Below are positions 10,780-22,822 of a stretch of 64,000 nt of DNA, piece by piece (the first letter of the stretch is position 1; each line of letters begins with the position of its first letter). The translations under genes were made by a program, and so were the position numbers. This DNA comes from Persicaria tinctoria (Eukaryota; Streptophyta; Magnoliopsida; Caryophyllales; Polygonaceae), in the NCBI GenBank assembly GCA_037127255.1, contig JBANSL010000014.1, forward strand, positions 69,423,646-69,487,645. The letters are read 5' to 3'. Under the pieces are notes generated by a model. It saw nothing but the letters and a program-made list of their open reading frames with translations, made no database searches and was not told the origin of the DNA.

Positions 10780-11491
10780 ATATTTATATAAATAAAGTGG
10801 CAATAACTTAATCCTATGTACAGATCATCGGGTCTTGACTCTAAAACATCCAACTCGTTTGAGTTTCGGAACCATATATCAACAAATCAGAACGCATACC
10901 ATGACAACGTACACTCGCCGCGAACACGACAGTACATACCAGGTACAACATGGTCACCTTCGGAAGTAACATATCTTCCCTGCCTAGACTGTGCTCACTC
11001 GCGCTCTCGTTAGGAATGGTAGTTGTGACTTAGTTCGGTGGACACTTGCATAAGTTGCATTTACGGATACTGAAGCATATGTACATTTCCGTAAGTAAAC
11101 TAGGTAGGTTTCTGATAGGGCTAAAGTAAGCCCGTATGGAACTTGAGGGCACAACTATCTTTTACCCGGTAGCATTTATTTCAACCCTAATTTCCATTAT
11201 ATATATATGGGTGATGAACTAGGGTTGGGCGGAGGCTTCTCGGACAGCCGACACATTCTGACTTGAGCGTCGGAGGATCCTCCGGGAGCGAGCCCCGCCT
11301 CTTCCTCTCCTTCTATGCAGGTGATCGATCAATGCCGAGAAGGGATGAGGTGCAGATTTGATGCTTTACAGTTTCTGTAACTAGGTGGGTTGGTATTCAT
11401 TGTGATGAGATTTGCAATTGATACTCGACTTATTGCTTTTGCACGCTCTTGTCCAATTTACTTGTTCACAAATCCGTATGGGAGATATCGG
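10780..11491. other. Intergenic, nothing recognised
   Basis: There is a 65-codon open stretch at 10816-11013 with no recognisable features. A short TA run (about 11199-11208) is followed by mixed sequence. I see no gene, repeat or domain. Confidence 0.4.
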
Positions 11492-11745
11492 TTGTATGAT
11501 AGGAGGGTAATTTGTTCATAACCTTGGTTAGTTTTTAGCAACTAGAGTTGAGGTGGTTAATTAGAACCTTGATTAGTTAGGTGAGTTACTGAGCAATTTG
11601 TGTATAAATAGAGGTTCCTGTATAAAGGATGATGAAATACAACAGAAAATTCCCAAACTTCTCTCTCAACCGATCTTCATCTTCCACATTCTGAGAAATC
11701 AGATCTCAACTCGATCTAGCTGAGATTTGATAATCCACATACCTT
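11492..11745 (+). repeat. Possible solo LTR
   Basis: The stretch starts TGTATGATAGG, has a promoter-like TATA box (TATAAATAGAGG, about 11602), and then a pyrimidine-rich block (CTTCTCTCTC) and an end ...AATCCACA. This is the usual make-up of a copia LTR. I found no internal region, no partner and no clear target duplication, so the call rests on layout only. Confidence 0.3.
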
Positions 11746-11897
11746 TTTATGCCTTATTAAAGGGTTTAGATTGATGGGTTTACTCACTTTTGTAAATGAA
11801 ATGAACAATGTCTAAAAGAAGAGGATATCATTTGATTTTTATTGTTTGTCCACCAAAAAGAAAAGGAATGAGAATAGAGAATTTGGTTTTATTTGTT

Positions 11898-12102
11898 TGA
11901 AGAAAACGAAAAAGAGATTAGATCATAGAACAAGATGAAGGTGTTCTTGATCATTGAACAATTTCATATTCTCGGTTGAAGAAGAAAATCTGTTATGAAG
12001 TAGTAAGTGTAATTACAAAATGTTCAGGTCCTCCCAATACATAAAGCCCATAGGATATATAACATGAATACTATATGATATGAATAATATAATATCTCAT
12101 CA
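11898..12102 (-). repeat. Copia-3 3' LTR (about 205 bp)
   Basis: On the - strand it begins TGATGAGATATT, next to the polypurine tract, and ends ...TTTTCTTCA. Its partner at 16815-17037/21973-22015 repeats the same order of blocks. Confidence 0.85.
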
Positions 12103-12149
12103 TCCCCCCTCAAGTTGAAGATGGTGAAACCAAATTCAACTTGGAGATG

Positions 12150-14010
12150 AGAGGCTGGAGATGGGTACTGGGAAGGTTCTTTGTGAGAATGTCGGCCAAT
12201 TAGTTCTTGGTTGTCACATGATGAAGTGAAATCAACCCTTCCAGAAGCTTTTCTCTCACAAAGTGGCAGTCCAAGTCGATGTGTTTCGTTCTCTCATGGA
12301 AAACGGGATTCTTAGCTATATATATATAGCAGCTTGACTATCACAGTGAAGAGCAATTGGTGTGACTCCAGGAACATCAAGATCAAATAGGAGGCGACTG
12401 AGCCATGCTAGCTCACTGCAGGCTCTACTCATGGACCTATACTTTGCTTCAACGGAGGACAATGAGATGCTCTGCTGCTTCTTAGACTTCCAGGAAATCA
12501 GTGTGTCACTAAGCATTACAACAAAACCACTAACATATCTCCTTGTATAATAGGACATGATGCCCAATCGGTATCACAGAAAGCTTGTAGCTTGACCTCA
12601 GGATTGCTGCTTATAAACAAAGCATGTTTCATAGTACCTTTGACATATTTCAAAACATGAATTGCAGCTTCAAAGTGAGGTTTACGCGGACTCTACATAA
12701 ACTGACTTAGCAACTGAAGAGGGAAGCTTAAATCTGGCCTTGTGTGGGTAAGAAAATTGAGCTTACCCACAAGTTTCCTATAAGTGGTAGGATTCTGTAA
12801 CAAATCTCCACTGTCTGGCATCAACTTTTGACCCACTTCCAGTGGTGAAGCAACAGCTTTGGCATCCTCACAACCAAATTCTGATAACAGCTCCAGAATA
12901 AACTTTTGTTGGCTAAGAAGCATGCCATTGGGAACTTTATTGAACTCCATGGCCAGAAAATACTGCAACCGACTGAGATCCTTAATTCTGAATTATGAAT
13001 GCAACTCGGCCTTTAGAGACTGTATACCATTCTCATCATTTCCAGTGAGTACAATATCCTCAACATAAATTGCTACATAAATCACAGAGCTAACCCCTTT
13101 CTTGAAAAACAGTGAGTAATCATTTAGTGACTGCACATATCCTTTGCTTTTCAGAAATGAAGAGAGCCTAGCATACCATTGTCTTGAGGCTTGCTTGAGT
13201 CCATATAAGGACTTATTCAACTTACAAACTTTGGATGCACCATCAACTGCTAGGCCCTGAGGCGCCCTGAGGCACTCTCATATATACTTCCTCATGCAAA
13301 TCACCATGGAGGAAAGCATTATTAACGTCTAGCTGAAACAAATTCCAGTTTCTCTTCAAAGCAATTGAGAATAAGGTGCGAACTGTGGTCATTTTTACCA
13401 CTGGAGAGAAAGTTTCTGTGTAGTCAATGCCTTGTTTTTGTGTAAACCCTCTTACAACAAGACGTGCCTTATGCCTATCAATCATGTCATCACTTTTCTT
13501 CTTAACTTTGTACACCCACTTGCAGCTTATGGCCTTTTTCCCTTTTGGCAAATCCACAACTGTCCATGTGTTATTCAAATCAAGAGCTGCAAACTCTTTT
13601 GTCATAGCATATTGCCATTTGTTGAACCTGCAAGCATCTTCATAGTTTGATGGCTCATGATCTGGGATAACATCAGACATTTCATCCTTCCAAGAAGGAA
13701 ACTGCACTCTGGATGTCAATGTGTGGGCACAAAACTGATGGCATTGATCATCATCAAATCCTTCCACATGACAAACATAGTCATTCAAATAGCTTGGCCT
13801 AGAATGTGACTTTTCTGATCTCCTTGCTGGTTGTTCAGCAATGGGAGTTGACTGTACATCATGGCTTGGTGGAGCAGCATCAGTGTCATCCACAATGCCA
13901 ACATCATGACTAACAAAACCTTGAGATTCTGACTTTTGACCAGGGAAGATGGTTTCATGAAATACAATGTCTCTAGAGAACTGCACTTGCTTGGTATCCA
14001 GATTGTACAC
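12150..14010 (-). pseudogene. Copia-3 RT and RNase H, broken
   Basis: RT is read in pieces: 14010-13243 ([38 protein letters not shown]), 13220-12993 (SLYGLKQASRQW) and 12968-12693. The active site reads YVED instead of YVDD. RNase H (12567-12150) has SSVEAKYR where SSTEAEYR is usual. A short TA run at about 12311-12325 throws the frame just before the HERTKHI block, and a stop precedes ADILTK. None of this can be expressed as one protein. Confidence 0.85.
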
Positions 14011-14025
14011 TTTGAAGGCTTTCTT

Positions 14026-16700
14026 TCATGATAGATATCCAAGGAATATACAAGTGTTGGCTCTAGCTGCAAACTTGTCCCTGCCATGTGCCAGAGTAGA
14101 GATAAAGCACAAACAACCAAAGCTCCTTAAGGAAGTGTAATCAGGCACCTTTCCATGTAACACTTCATAGGGAGATTTTCGTTTCAAAACCATTGATGGT
14201 ATTCTATTTATAATGTGTACACCAGTCAAGACACTTTCACCCCATAATTTAAGAGGTAATTTTGCTTGAAACATGAGAGCTCTTGCTACCTCTAGGATAT
14301 GCATGTGCTTCCTCTCAACTACACCATTTTGTTGAGGTGTGGTTGTGCAGGATGTCTGGTGAACAATACCTTTGTCCCTCATAAAATCTTTGCCCTCGGT
14401 ACTTGATCCAAGCTCAAAAGCATTGTCTGATCTAACAACTTTGACACTTCTTCCAAACTGATTTTCAACCAAGGAAATTAAACCTTTCATAGCAGAAAAA
14501 ACACTGCCATTATCACTCACCAACTGCACCCATGTGGTCCTTGTGAAATCATCCATAATTGTGATGAAATATTTGAAACCATCATGAGTATGTACACGGT
14601 AAGGCCCCCAGACATCAGTGTGTATCATTTGAAATGGATAAGAGGTGTTAATAGAACCAAGAGGGAAAGCAAATCTAGATTGTCTTGCTTTAGCACACAC
14701 AACACAATTTGAAATCAAATCTTTATTCAAACAACTGGCATGTATACAGGGTATTAAACTAAGTTTTGAATTTGATAGATGGTCTAGCCTGGTATGCCAA
14801 ACAGTGGCTTCAACATCAAAACAATCCCTAGCTTTGCAAGAAAAATTCACATTGTCACAATTATGACTTTGCCTTGATCCTGAGCTATTTCCTTGTATAA
14901 ACTGACTTGGATTGAAGTTGTTACTAATCCATATTTCTTTAGCTTTTCCATACAAGTAGTATAAGAACTTGTGTGCATCTCCAACGATCATCCTCTTAGT
15001 CATGGAAATATCCCGTAGAAAACATTTCTCATGTGAGAAACTAACTATACACTGTAAATCCCTTGCCAACTTTCCAACTGACAACAGGTTACACTTGAAC
15101 TCGGCAACAAACAATACTTCCTTCAATGAAAAACCATTTAGAACTAGAATTGTACCCATGTATTGAATCTTTGTTGTTTGCCTAGTTGGCAATGTGACGG
15201 TATAAGGATTCACAAGTCTAGTCTTAAACTTAAACAAAGATTCATCTGAACACATATGACTAGTGGCTCCACTATCAATTATCCATGAAGCTTTAGAAAA
15301 CAAGTCAATAACAGATTTCACAGTACCTGCAAATCCCGAGAATTCATCTTCTGTGACATTGCCCCCTTTCTCTGATTTCAAACTGAGCAAATCCATCAAT
15401 TGTGCATACTGCTGGTGAGTGAGTTTAGGAATGACTGCATATGAACTGCCCTCTTCTTGAGTGCACCCTGCAAACCGTTTCAGTTTCACTGGTTTTCCAT
15501 TTTCACCATTGTCACTTGGAAAACCATGAAGGGTGTAACATATGTCCACATTGTGTCCAGTCCGCTTGCAATGAGTACAATATCTCTTGTCACTCCTATT
15601 GTCACCTTTCCTATTGTAGTTGCTTGAACCTGAACTGGACCCTGAGCTTGAATTGGATCCATAGCTATTATTGAATCTTGAACCAGATGAACCTCCTTGC
15701 TTGAAGTTCCTTGAATTTGGACCTAAACCAGTGTCCGAGTTCGCATTCGACGACACATGAAGCGAAGAACCTGAATCAGATGTAAACCTTCTGTTCTGAC
15801 CACCACTTCTCTGATCTTCCTCTTGTAACAACATGGAATACGCATCACTCAGTGATGGAAAAGGGCTCATCATCAACATATTCCCACAGACTGTTGTATA
15901 GGACTCGTTTAAACCCATCAAGAACTGTATCAATTTCTGATTATCGTCAATCTGAATAAACTCTTGCATAGCTCCGCAAGTACACAATGGCGATCTTATC
16001 AAACTTGCCAATTCATCAATTAAAGCTCTATACTGCGAGAAATATTCAGAGATCGAAGCGGTACCTTGAGAAATTGACACAAATTCTTTCTCGATTGTGT
16101 AAAGCTGAGTACCACACACTTTTCCATAGGGAGTCTCAAGTTCATCCCAGATCCCTTTAGTCTGAATAGGTAAATATATAGCTTTGGTGGTGAAACCAAA
16201 AAAGTGTAACAAAAGAGTAAGACCAAACTCAGGGTCTTACGTAAGAAGGGATGAAACTATACCCAAAAGTCCCCTCTATACCCACCAGCAACCCACTAGT
16301 GCTACCATGTACTCAGAAGCACTCAACGAGACACAAGAGTTCCCCAGACGCTCCACCGTTACCCAAAAGGTAACCAACTCTATGACAATCTGAAACTAAA
16401 CTCCCTGTACTCCTCAATCTAATCTAACCACATCCCTTTAGTTGTATCTGTGTAAACGACGCTCATTCTGATGTGCAGAATAAGGCCATTAACAATCCAC
16501 GATATCACCATATCGTTACATCTTTCCCAATCTCTGAAAGTCGGTGCTTCTGGAGCCGGTCTCGGTAATCCACCATTGATGAAGCAGATCTTGTTCTTGG
16601 CGGATAATGTGACCCTCACGAACCTCTTCCATTCACCGAAATTTTTGCCATCAAATGCCTGCGATACAGTGGAGATACAGTGGATCTCTCGGATCTAGAG
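14026..16700 (-). pseudogene. Copia-3 gag, protease, integrase, broken
   Basis: An N-terminal gag piece lies at 16419-16619. A stretch of about 265 bp full of stops (about 16165-16430) precedes the rest of gag. From 16212 one frame runs to 14026: gag with zinc knuckle (CTHCKRTGHNVDICY), protease (WIIDSGATSHMC), pre-integrase (VWHTRLDHLSNSKLS), and integrase with DVWGPYRVHTHDG, VRSDNAFELG and GVVERKHMH. The words ACTAAAGGGATNTGG occur at both edges of the disrupted gag stretch, suggesting a local duplication or insertion. Confidence 0.87.
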
Positions 16701-17037
16701 CTGTAAATGTCGCCATGGATGAACCAGAAACCCAATTTTGAAAGAAATTGAGACAACGAACAAAATGCGGAAAATGCAGTATGCGGATCGCAATTACTGC
16801 TCTGATACCATAATCGAAGAAAACGAAAAAGAGATTAGATCATAGAACAAGATGAAGGTGTTCTTGATCATTGAACAATTTCAGATTCTCGGTTGAAGAA
16901 GAAAAACTGTTATGAAGTAGTAAGTGTAATTACAAAATGTTCAGGTACTTAAGCTAATAGAAGGAAAACAGAAAATTGGGTTGGGCGACCCAATACATAT
17001 AAAGCCTATAGAAACTATTTACATATATCATGAATAC

Positions 17038-17897
17038 TGTAGACATCATTCATGATAGGTTAATCCTAAGTTTACTTAGGGTTAATATTGCACATAAGTA
17101 TAGAGCTATGATGAGATTAAAGGATTAAGTAAGGTATTTGGTTTAACCTATGATTTGAGTATTTGTGCAGGCATTATGGAGGTAGCTTGTAATGGGAATA
17201 AAAGGAAACCGGGTTGGGCTTTAAGTCCAAGCTGATTGTGGCCTTAGCCCAGTACAAGATGCTCCAGAGGTCCATAAATCTCAAACCCTAGGAAGCCAAG
17301 ACACTTACTAATCTATCTGAGCTCACGTTGTAAGGTTATGTACAAGAGCTTTCATATAAAAGCAAAATTCAGCTACTGTACACAGTATCTTCAGACCCCT
17401 TCGAGCGATTCACCTCCTGAGAGCAAAGCAAAGAGCGAAGCTGAGAGCGAGGGCGTCGGAGAGTCTTCATTGAAGAGAGTCCGACGGTGATCCGGTGTTG
17501 AAGATCAAGAGCTGTAGAGAGATCTCCCATCTGCAGAGATCCTCGCTGAAGAAGCGCTTTGGAGATTTCAATTAGAGAAGAAGAAGACGGCAAAGCCTCG
17601 ATTCGACATCGGCTTCATCCAGATCAAACCTTCTAAACTCTAATCTCTTTACTCTTCTAGTTCTGTACTTGTGTGTGCCTCTTGTTTGATTGTCGAACAG
17701 TTGCCCTTCTTGTATTCGTTTTGAATTAGTGGATTAGGGCTTATCTTGAGGCCCCGGGGATGTAGGATCTTTAAATCCGAACCTCGTAAAAAATCGTGTT
17801 CTTACGTTCTCGTTCTTGTGTTTGTCGTTTGAGTCACACCTGGAACTTGTACGTTTAGGCTGAGTTAGGCATCGATTAGATCGATTTACGCTTTACA
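17038..17897 (+). repeat. Copia-4 5' LTR (860 bp)
   Basis: It starts TGTAGACATC and ends TTACGCTTTACA. Visible differences from the 3' LTR include T/C in GAGGTCCATAA, T/C in CTATCTGAG, C/A in CCCTTCGAG, T/C in TTCATTGAAG, A/G in GGCAAAGCC and A/G in CTTTAAATCC. Confidence 0.96.
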
Positions 17898-18190
17898 AAG
17901 TGGTATCAGAGCTTGTTCGCTCTTTGATACTTCGATTCTCGAAGTTCTGGTATCTAAAACCCTAGATCTAAGGGTTTCCTTGTTTCCGCTGCATAGATCT
18001 TGCTTTTCTGTTTGGATTTCTAAAACTGTTTCCTGTCTCTGTGCTTCTGTTGTTCAGATTCGACGGTTACTGTTTGAATCCGACTGTTCTCTTCCTAGAT
18101 CTAGGTTTTCTGTTTCTTGTCTTGCTCACTAGTTTGATAACGTTTCTTCTGACTCTTTCTTGGATTATAGGTACTTTATAATCATCAAGA

Positions 18191-21022
18191 ATGGGTGACA
18201 GTTACGCCAAGATCAAGCCCTTCGACTCCAATTCTGATTTTGCGATGTGGCAAGTGAAGATGAAGGCGATTCTTGTCAAGGAGAAATGTTGGGTTGCTAC
18301 TGAAGGAAAATTTCCAGCTGATATGAAGGATGATGATAAAAATCTCCTGGATGCTCAAGCTCACAGTGAGATAATGCTCCATCTGTCTGATGAGGTAGCC
18401 AGACAGGTTCTTAACCTTCAAACAGCTCAACTGCTGTGGCAAGGTTTAAAGGACTTGTATCAGGTTAAAACTCTCCCTAGTAGAATAAGCTTGTTATGTA
18501 GGCTTTTCACTTTTAAGATGGATATAAATCTGCCTTTAAATGAAAACTTGGATAAATTCCTTAAAATGACTCAGGACTTAGAGTCCTGCAAAGATAAAAT
18601 AGATGACACCCACCAAGCTGTTATCTTACTTAATTCTCTGCCATCACAATTTGATAATCTGAAAGATATTATTCAGTTTAGTGGTGATGATATAACTAAA
18701 AAGAGAATTGTTGATGCTATCATTCAAAAGAATGAGATAGTTAAGGTCTTTAAGACTAAACTGGAACAGAAACAAGCTAAGCAGGAAGTTCTCTATTCTC
18801 AAAATAAACCCAACAATAGGGGTAACAACAATAAGAAAAAGGACAAACCTGCTGAAGCTGATGCTAATGCTAAAAATAAGTCTAACAGAAAGAATTTGAA
18901 ATGCACTTATTGTAGTAGAAAGGGACATGTGCAGGAAGAATGTTACAAGAGATTGAGGGAGGAGGCCAATGGTAAAGGTAATGAAGGTAAGTCCAGTGGG
19001 ACAACAGCCCTACTGGATTACTCTCCCTTCTACTCGAATGAACTGCTTTGTGTCTCTAATACTGCTGAATGTGATGAATGGTTGCTTGATTCTGGTTGCA
19101 CGATGCATGCTACACCCAATAAGAAACTCTTTGATTATCTGCATGAATATGATGAAGGGGAAGTAAGACTTGGTGATCACTCTAAGTTAGCTATAAAAGG
19201 CATAGGTACTATCCCCTTTAGGATGCATGATAACACTGTTAGAGTTATACAACAAGTCAGATGGGTTCCTGCATTAAAAAGAAATTTGTTGTCTGTTTCC
19301 ATGTTTGATGACCAGAAATGTCATATTAATACTTATGATGGGAAGAAGACCATTTCCAAAAATGGTCAAGTTCTGATCAAAAGTGTTAAGATAAATGGTT
19401 TGTATCGTGTTATTGGTTCTCCTGAGATAAATATTGCTATTGCTTCTGCTGTGCATATGAACCTTCATGATACTTTGACATGGCATGCTAGATTAGGGCA
19501 CATAGGAAATATGCGTGATGAAATTGCTTCTATGCATGATAACAAAACTTGGCAACTTGTTCCTAAACCTGCTTCAGCTAGAGTTATAGGATGTAAATGG
19601 ATCTATAAGCTTAAGGATGGTTTGAAAGCTACTGATCCACCTAGATACAAAGCTAGGCTAGTTGCTAAGGGTTATAACCAAAGGGAAGGGGAAGATTACA
19701 ATGAGATCTTTGCACCCGTTGTAAAATATAAGACTATGAGATTGCTTTTAGCTATGACTGTCATGTATGATTATGAGTTAGAGCAAATGGATGTTAAGAC
19801 CGCCTTCTTGCATGGTGATTTGAAAGAAACCATTTACATGTCTCAGCCTAAGGGCTTCACTGATAAGTCTCATCCTGATCATGTGTGTCTTTTGAAAAAG
19901 TCTATATATGGTCTCAAACAATCGCCTAGACAGTGGAACATTAAGTTCAACTCTTGTATGCGTCAGTTAGGGTTTAAGAAAAGCAATTATGACTCTTGTC
20001 TGTATTTCAAATGTGTTAAATCTTGTTCTCCTATTTATGTGTTACTGTACGTTGATGACATTCTCCTTATATGCAAAGAGAGATCTAAGATCCTTGAAAT
20101 CAAAGCTGAACTGAGTTTAAACTTTGATATGAAGGATCTTGGACCTGCTCAAAGAATTCTGGGTATAAAAATCAAGAGAGATAGACCAAAACGGCTGATA
20201 TATTTGTCTCAATCAGATTATATAGCTAAGGTTTTGGATAAGTTTCATGTGAGCAATTGTAAAGCAACTGCTATCCCTCTAGGAGGGCACTTAGACTTGT
20301 CCAAAACCCAGCTGCCTATGTCTAAAACTGAGATAGATCGCATGAAAAATGTGCCTTATGACGCTGCTGTAGGTTCTATTATGTACTCTATGATTTGTAC
20401 CAGGCCTGATATGGCTTTTGCTGTTAGTGTTCTTAGCAGGTACATGTCACAACCATCAGAAAAACATTGGCAAGCCATGAAGTACCTACTGAGATACTTA
20501 GCAGGCACCAAGACACATGGCCTTTGCTATGGGAGACACACTTCCCCTGACCAGCTGATGGGCTATGTCGATTCAGACTATGCCTCAAATAAGGATAACC
20601 GAAGATCCACCACTAGCTACATGTTTACTTGGTGTGGAAATTGCGTATCCTGGAAAGCCCAACTTCAACCTATAGTGGCCCTCTCGTCCACTGAAGCAGA
20701 ATATATAGCTGCAACATAAGCATGTAAGGAAGCAATCTGGCTGCAAGGATTGCTGAGAGAAATCGAAAACAAAAGGTATACTTCTGTCCTAAACATGGAT
20801 AGTCAGAGTGCTATTTACCTCTGCAGGGACCCAATGTATCATGAAAGGACGAAGCATATCGATGTTCGATACCACTTCATAAGGGAAAAGGTTGAAGATG
20901 AAGTGATCTTGGTAAAGAAGATTGAAGGAGATAAGAATCCTTCTGATTTTGGGACCAAGATAGTCCCAACTAACAAGTTCTTGTATTGCTGTAAGTTTCT
21001 TTACGTGCAAGCCATAACGTAG
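18191..21022 (+). pseudogene. Copia-4 gag-protease-RT-RNase H polyprotein without integrase; one stop in RNase H
   Basis: An 842-residue frame runs from ATG 18191 (MGDSYAKIKPFDSN) to TAA 20717. Gag fills about residues 1-235. The zinc knuckle CTYCSRKGHVQEEC is at about 238-251 and the protease LLDSGCTMHA at about 298. The pre-integrase motif TWHARLGHIGN (about 430-440) passes directly into the RT start, MRDEIASMHDNKTW. The whole integrase is absent and the frame is kept. RT is intact (QMDVKTAFLHGDL; LLYVDDILLI with YVDD at about 620). RNase H has STEAEY, then the TAA where Glu is usual; the same frame goes on to 21022 with [22 protein letters not shown] and NPSDFGTK. Typical copia polyproteins are about 1300 residues. 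Confidence 0.93.
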
Positions 21023-21112
21023 AAGCTGGGATAGGGCCGACGATGGAAAGGAGTCCTAATCTACTATTTCTGTTTTCATTTTATATGTAAACTTAGAATC
21101 AGGAGGGCATAT

Positions 21113-21972
21113 TGTAGACATCATTCATGATAGGTTAATCCTAAGTTTACTTAGGGTTAATATTGCACATAAGTATAGAGCTATGATGAGATTAAAGGAT
21201 TAAGTAAGGTATTTGGTTTAACCTATGATTTGAGTATTTGTGCAGGCATTATGGAGGTAGCTTGTAATGGGAATAAAAGGAAACCGGGTTGGGCTTTAAG
21301 TCCAAGCTGATTGTGGCCTTAGCCCAGTACAAGATGCTCCAGAGGCCCATAAATCTCAAACCCTAGGAAGCCAAGACACTTACTAATCTATCCGAGCTCA
21401 CGTTGTAAGGTTATGTACAAGAGCTTTCATATAAAAGCAAAATTCAGCTACTGTACACAGTATCTTCAGACCCCTTAGAGCGATTCACCTCCTGAGAGCA
21501 AAGCAAAGAGCGAAGCTGAGAGCGAGGGCGTCGGAGAGTCTTCATCGAAGAGAGTCCGACGGTGATCCGGTGTTGAAGATCAAGAGCTGTAGAGAGATCT
21601 CCCATCTGCAGAGATCCTCGCTGAAGAAGCGCTTTGGAGATTTCAATTAGAGAAGAAGAAGACGGCGAAGCCTCGATTCGACATCGGCTTCATCCAGATC
21701 AAACCTTCTAAACTCTAATCTCTTTACTCTTCTAGTTCTGTACTTGTGTGTGCCTCTTGTTTGATTGTCGAACAGTTGCCCTTCTTGTATTCGTTTTGAA
21801 TTAGTGGATTAGGGCTTATCTTGAGGCCCCGGGGATGTAGGATCTTTGAATCCGAACCTCGTAAAAAATCGTGTTCTTACGTTCTCGTTCTTGTGTTTGT
21901 CGTTTGAGTCACACCTGGAACTTGTACGTTTAGGCTGAGTTAGGCATCGATTAGATCGATTTACGCTTTACA
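21113..21972 (+). repeat. Copia-4 3' LTR (860 bp)
   Basis: It is the same length as the 5' LTR and about 99.3% identical by eye. It follows the polypurine tract and is flanked on the right by AATAC. Confidence 0.96.
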
Positions 21973-22015
21973 AATACTACGGAGTATATGATATAAATCA
22001 TATAATGTCTCATCA

Positions 22016-22822
22016 CTTTTAATGAAAAAGAATTCGATATACCAAGTTCAAATAAATTGAGAATCGAAAACCTTCTTAGTTTTCTCTTAGCAATGACTTT
22101 CCGGCTTATTGGTCTAAACTCTTAGCTCTTGGCGTATATACTCTAGTAGCCTAGCAAATAAGTCGAGTGAGGTTCCATTCTAAAATCAATTGACAATAGA
22201 AGGAGTAGCTCATCGACTCATATACTAGGGCTTGCAAACTTTCCGATGTGGGACACTTTAGTGTCATTCACATCTCTAACACGCCCCCGCAGGTCCAACT
22301 AAGAATGACCATCTCGTTGAGACTTGGACAACTGGGTAACCCAGATTAGGATCGATACGGGCCGTTAGGCTAACCGCTCTGATACCATATCAAAGTCCGA
22401 CTCGAACCGATGACTGGGGGTCGTGTGCACGGGCGCATATGCGCTAGTAGCCTAGCACACAAGTCGAGTGAGGTTCCATTCTAAAACCAATTGACACTAG
22501 AATGAGTAGCTCACCGACTCATATACTAGGTTTTGATATGTTAAACTTTCCGATGTAGGATACTTTGGTCTCATTCGCATCTCTAACACAATCTCTAACA
22601 CAATTTTATATAACCATTCATATTTTTCAACTACGGTTTATTAACCGGCCACTAGATATTCTAATAATTCTATATTTGCTAAATATCTTCAAACTTATAT
22701 ATAAAAATCAAGCCTAGGACTTACTCGGTAGATTAATCTTCCTATAACAAATTAAATTCAAAATAAAACTGGAATGGGCTACCATATGATGCGCGCACAT
22801 CGTATCGATAACCTATATATTA
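22016..22822. other. Short unassigned stretches around the TRIM-like element
   Basis: 22016-22110 and 22589-22819 are AT-rich. Nothing is recognised apart from the TRIM-like element listed separately. Confidence 0.4.
22110..22588 (-). mobile_element. TRIM-like element (small LTR element without genes)
   Basis: Two imperfect direct repeats of about 165 bp or more (about 22117-22281 and 22422-22588) share TAGTAGCCTAGCA, AAGTCGAGTGAGGTTCCATT and TCATATACTAGG. On the - strand each begins TGTTAGAGATG. A G-rich polypurine tract (22282-22292, read CTGCGGGGGCG) touches the left repeat, and a primer-binding site TGGTATCAGAGC (22376-22387) lies at the other end of the interior. This is the LTR-PBS-PPT-LTR order of a TRIM. 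The low-coordinate edges of the LTRs are blurred by divergence. Confidence 0.72.

Larger units (their letters stand above)
17038..21972 (+). mobile_element. Copia-4: young Ty1/copia element lacking integrase, TSD AATAC
   Basis: It is 4935 bp long with two 860-bp LTRs (17038-17897 and 21113-21972) and perfect AATAC target duplications (17033-17037, 21973-21977). The primer-binding site TGGTATCAGAGC is at 17901-17912 and the polypurine tract AGGAGGGCATAT is just before 21113. I count about 6 differences between the LTRs, about 0.7%. At 1.3e-8 substitutions per site per year this would be under 0.3 million years. The coding region goes from pre-integrase straight to RT, so the element cannot supply its own integrase. 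Confidence 0.97.
11898..22015 (-). mobile_element. Copia-3: Ty1/copia element on - strand, interrupted by Copia-4
   Basis: LTR-like repeats lie at 11898-12102 and at 16815-17037 plus 21973-22015; the second is split by Copia-4. On the - strand the polypurine tract (12103-12113, read TTGAGGGGGGA) adjoins the 3' LTR. The primer-binding site TGGTATCAGAGC (16799-16810) lies next to the 5' LTR. Without Copia-4 and one target repeat the element is about 5.2 kb. The LTRs differ by substitutions and by about 40 bp of extra sequence in the 5' LTR, so it is older than Copia-4. I could not find a matching 5-bp target duplication. Confidence 0.9.
16815..22015 (-). repeat. Copia-3 5' LTR, split by Copia-4
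   Basis: The two halves are 16815-17037 and 21973-22015. AATAC, the target duplication of Copia-4, ends the first half and begins the second. The final CA of the LTR (- strand) reads CG here. Confidence 0.83.

Noticed and set aside
22110..22588. Cassandra-type TRIM with a 5S rRNA promoter
   Set aside because: The LTR-like repeats lack recognisable 5S rRNA A-box/C-box sequence.
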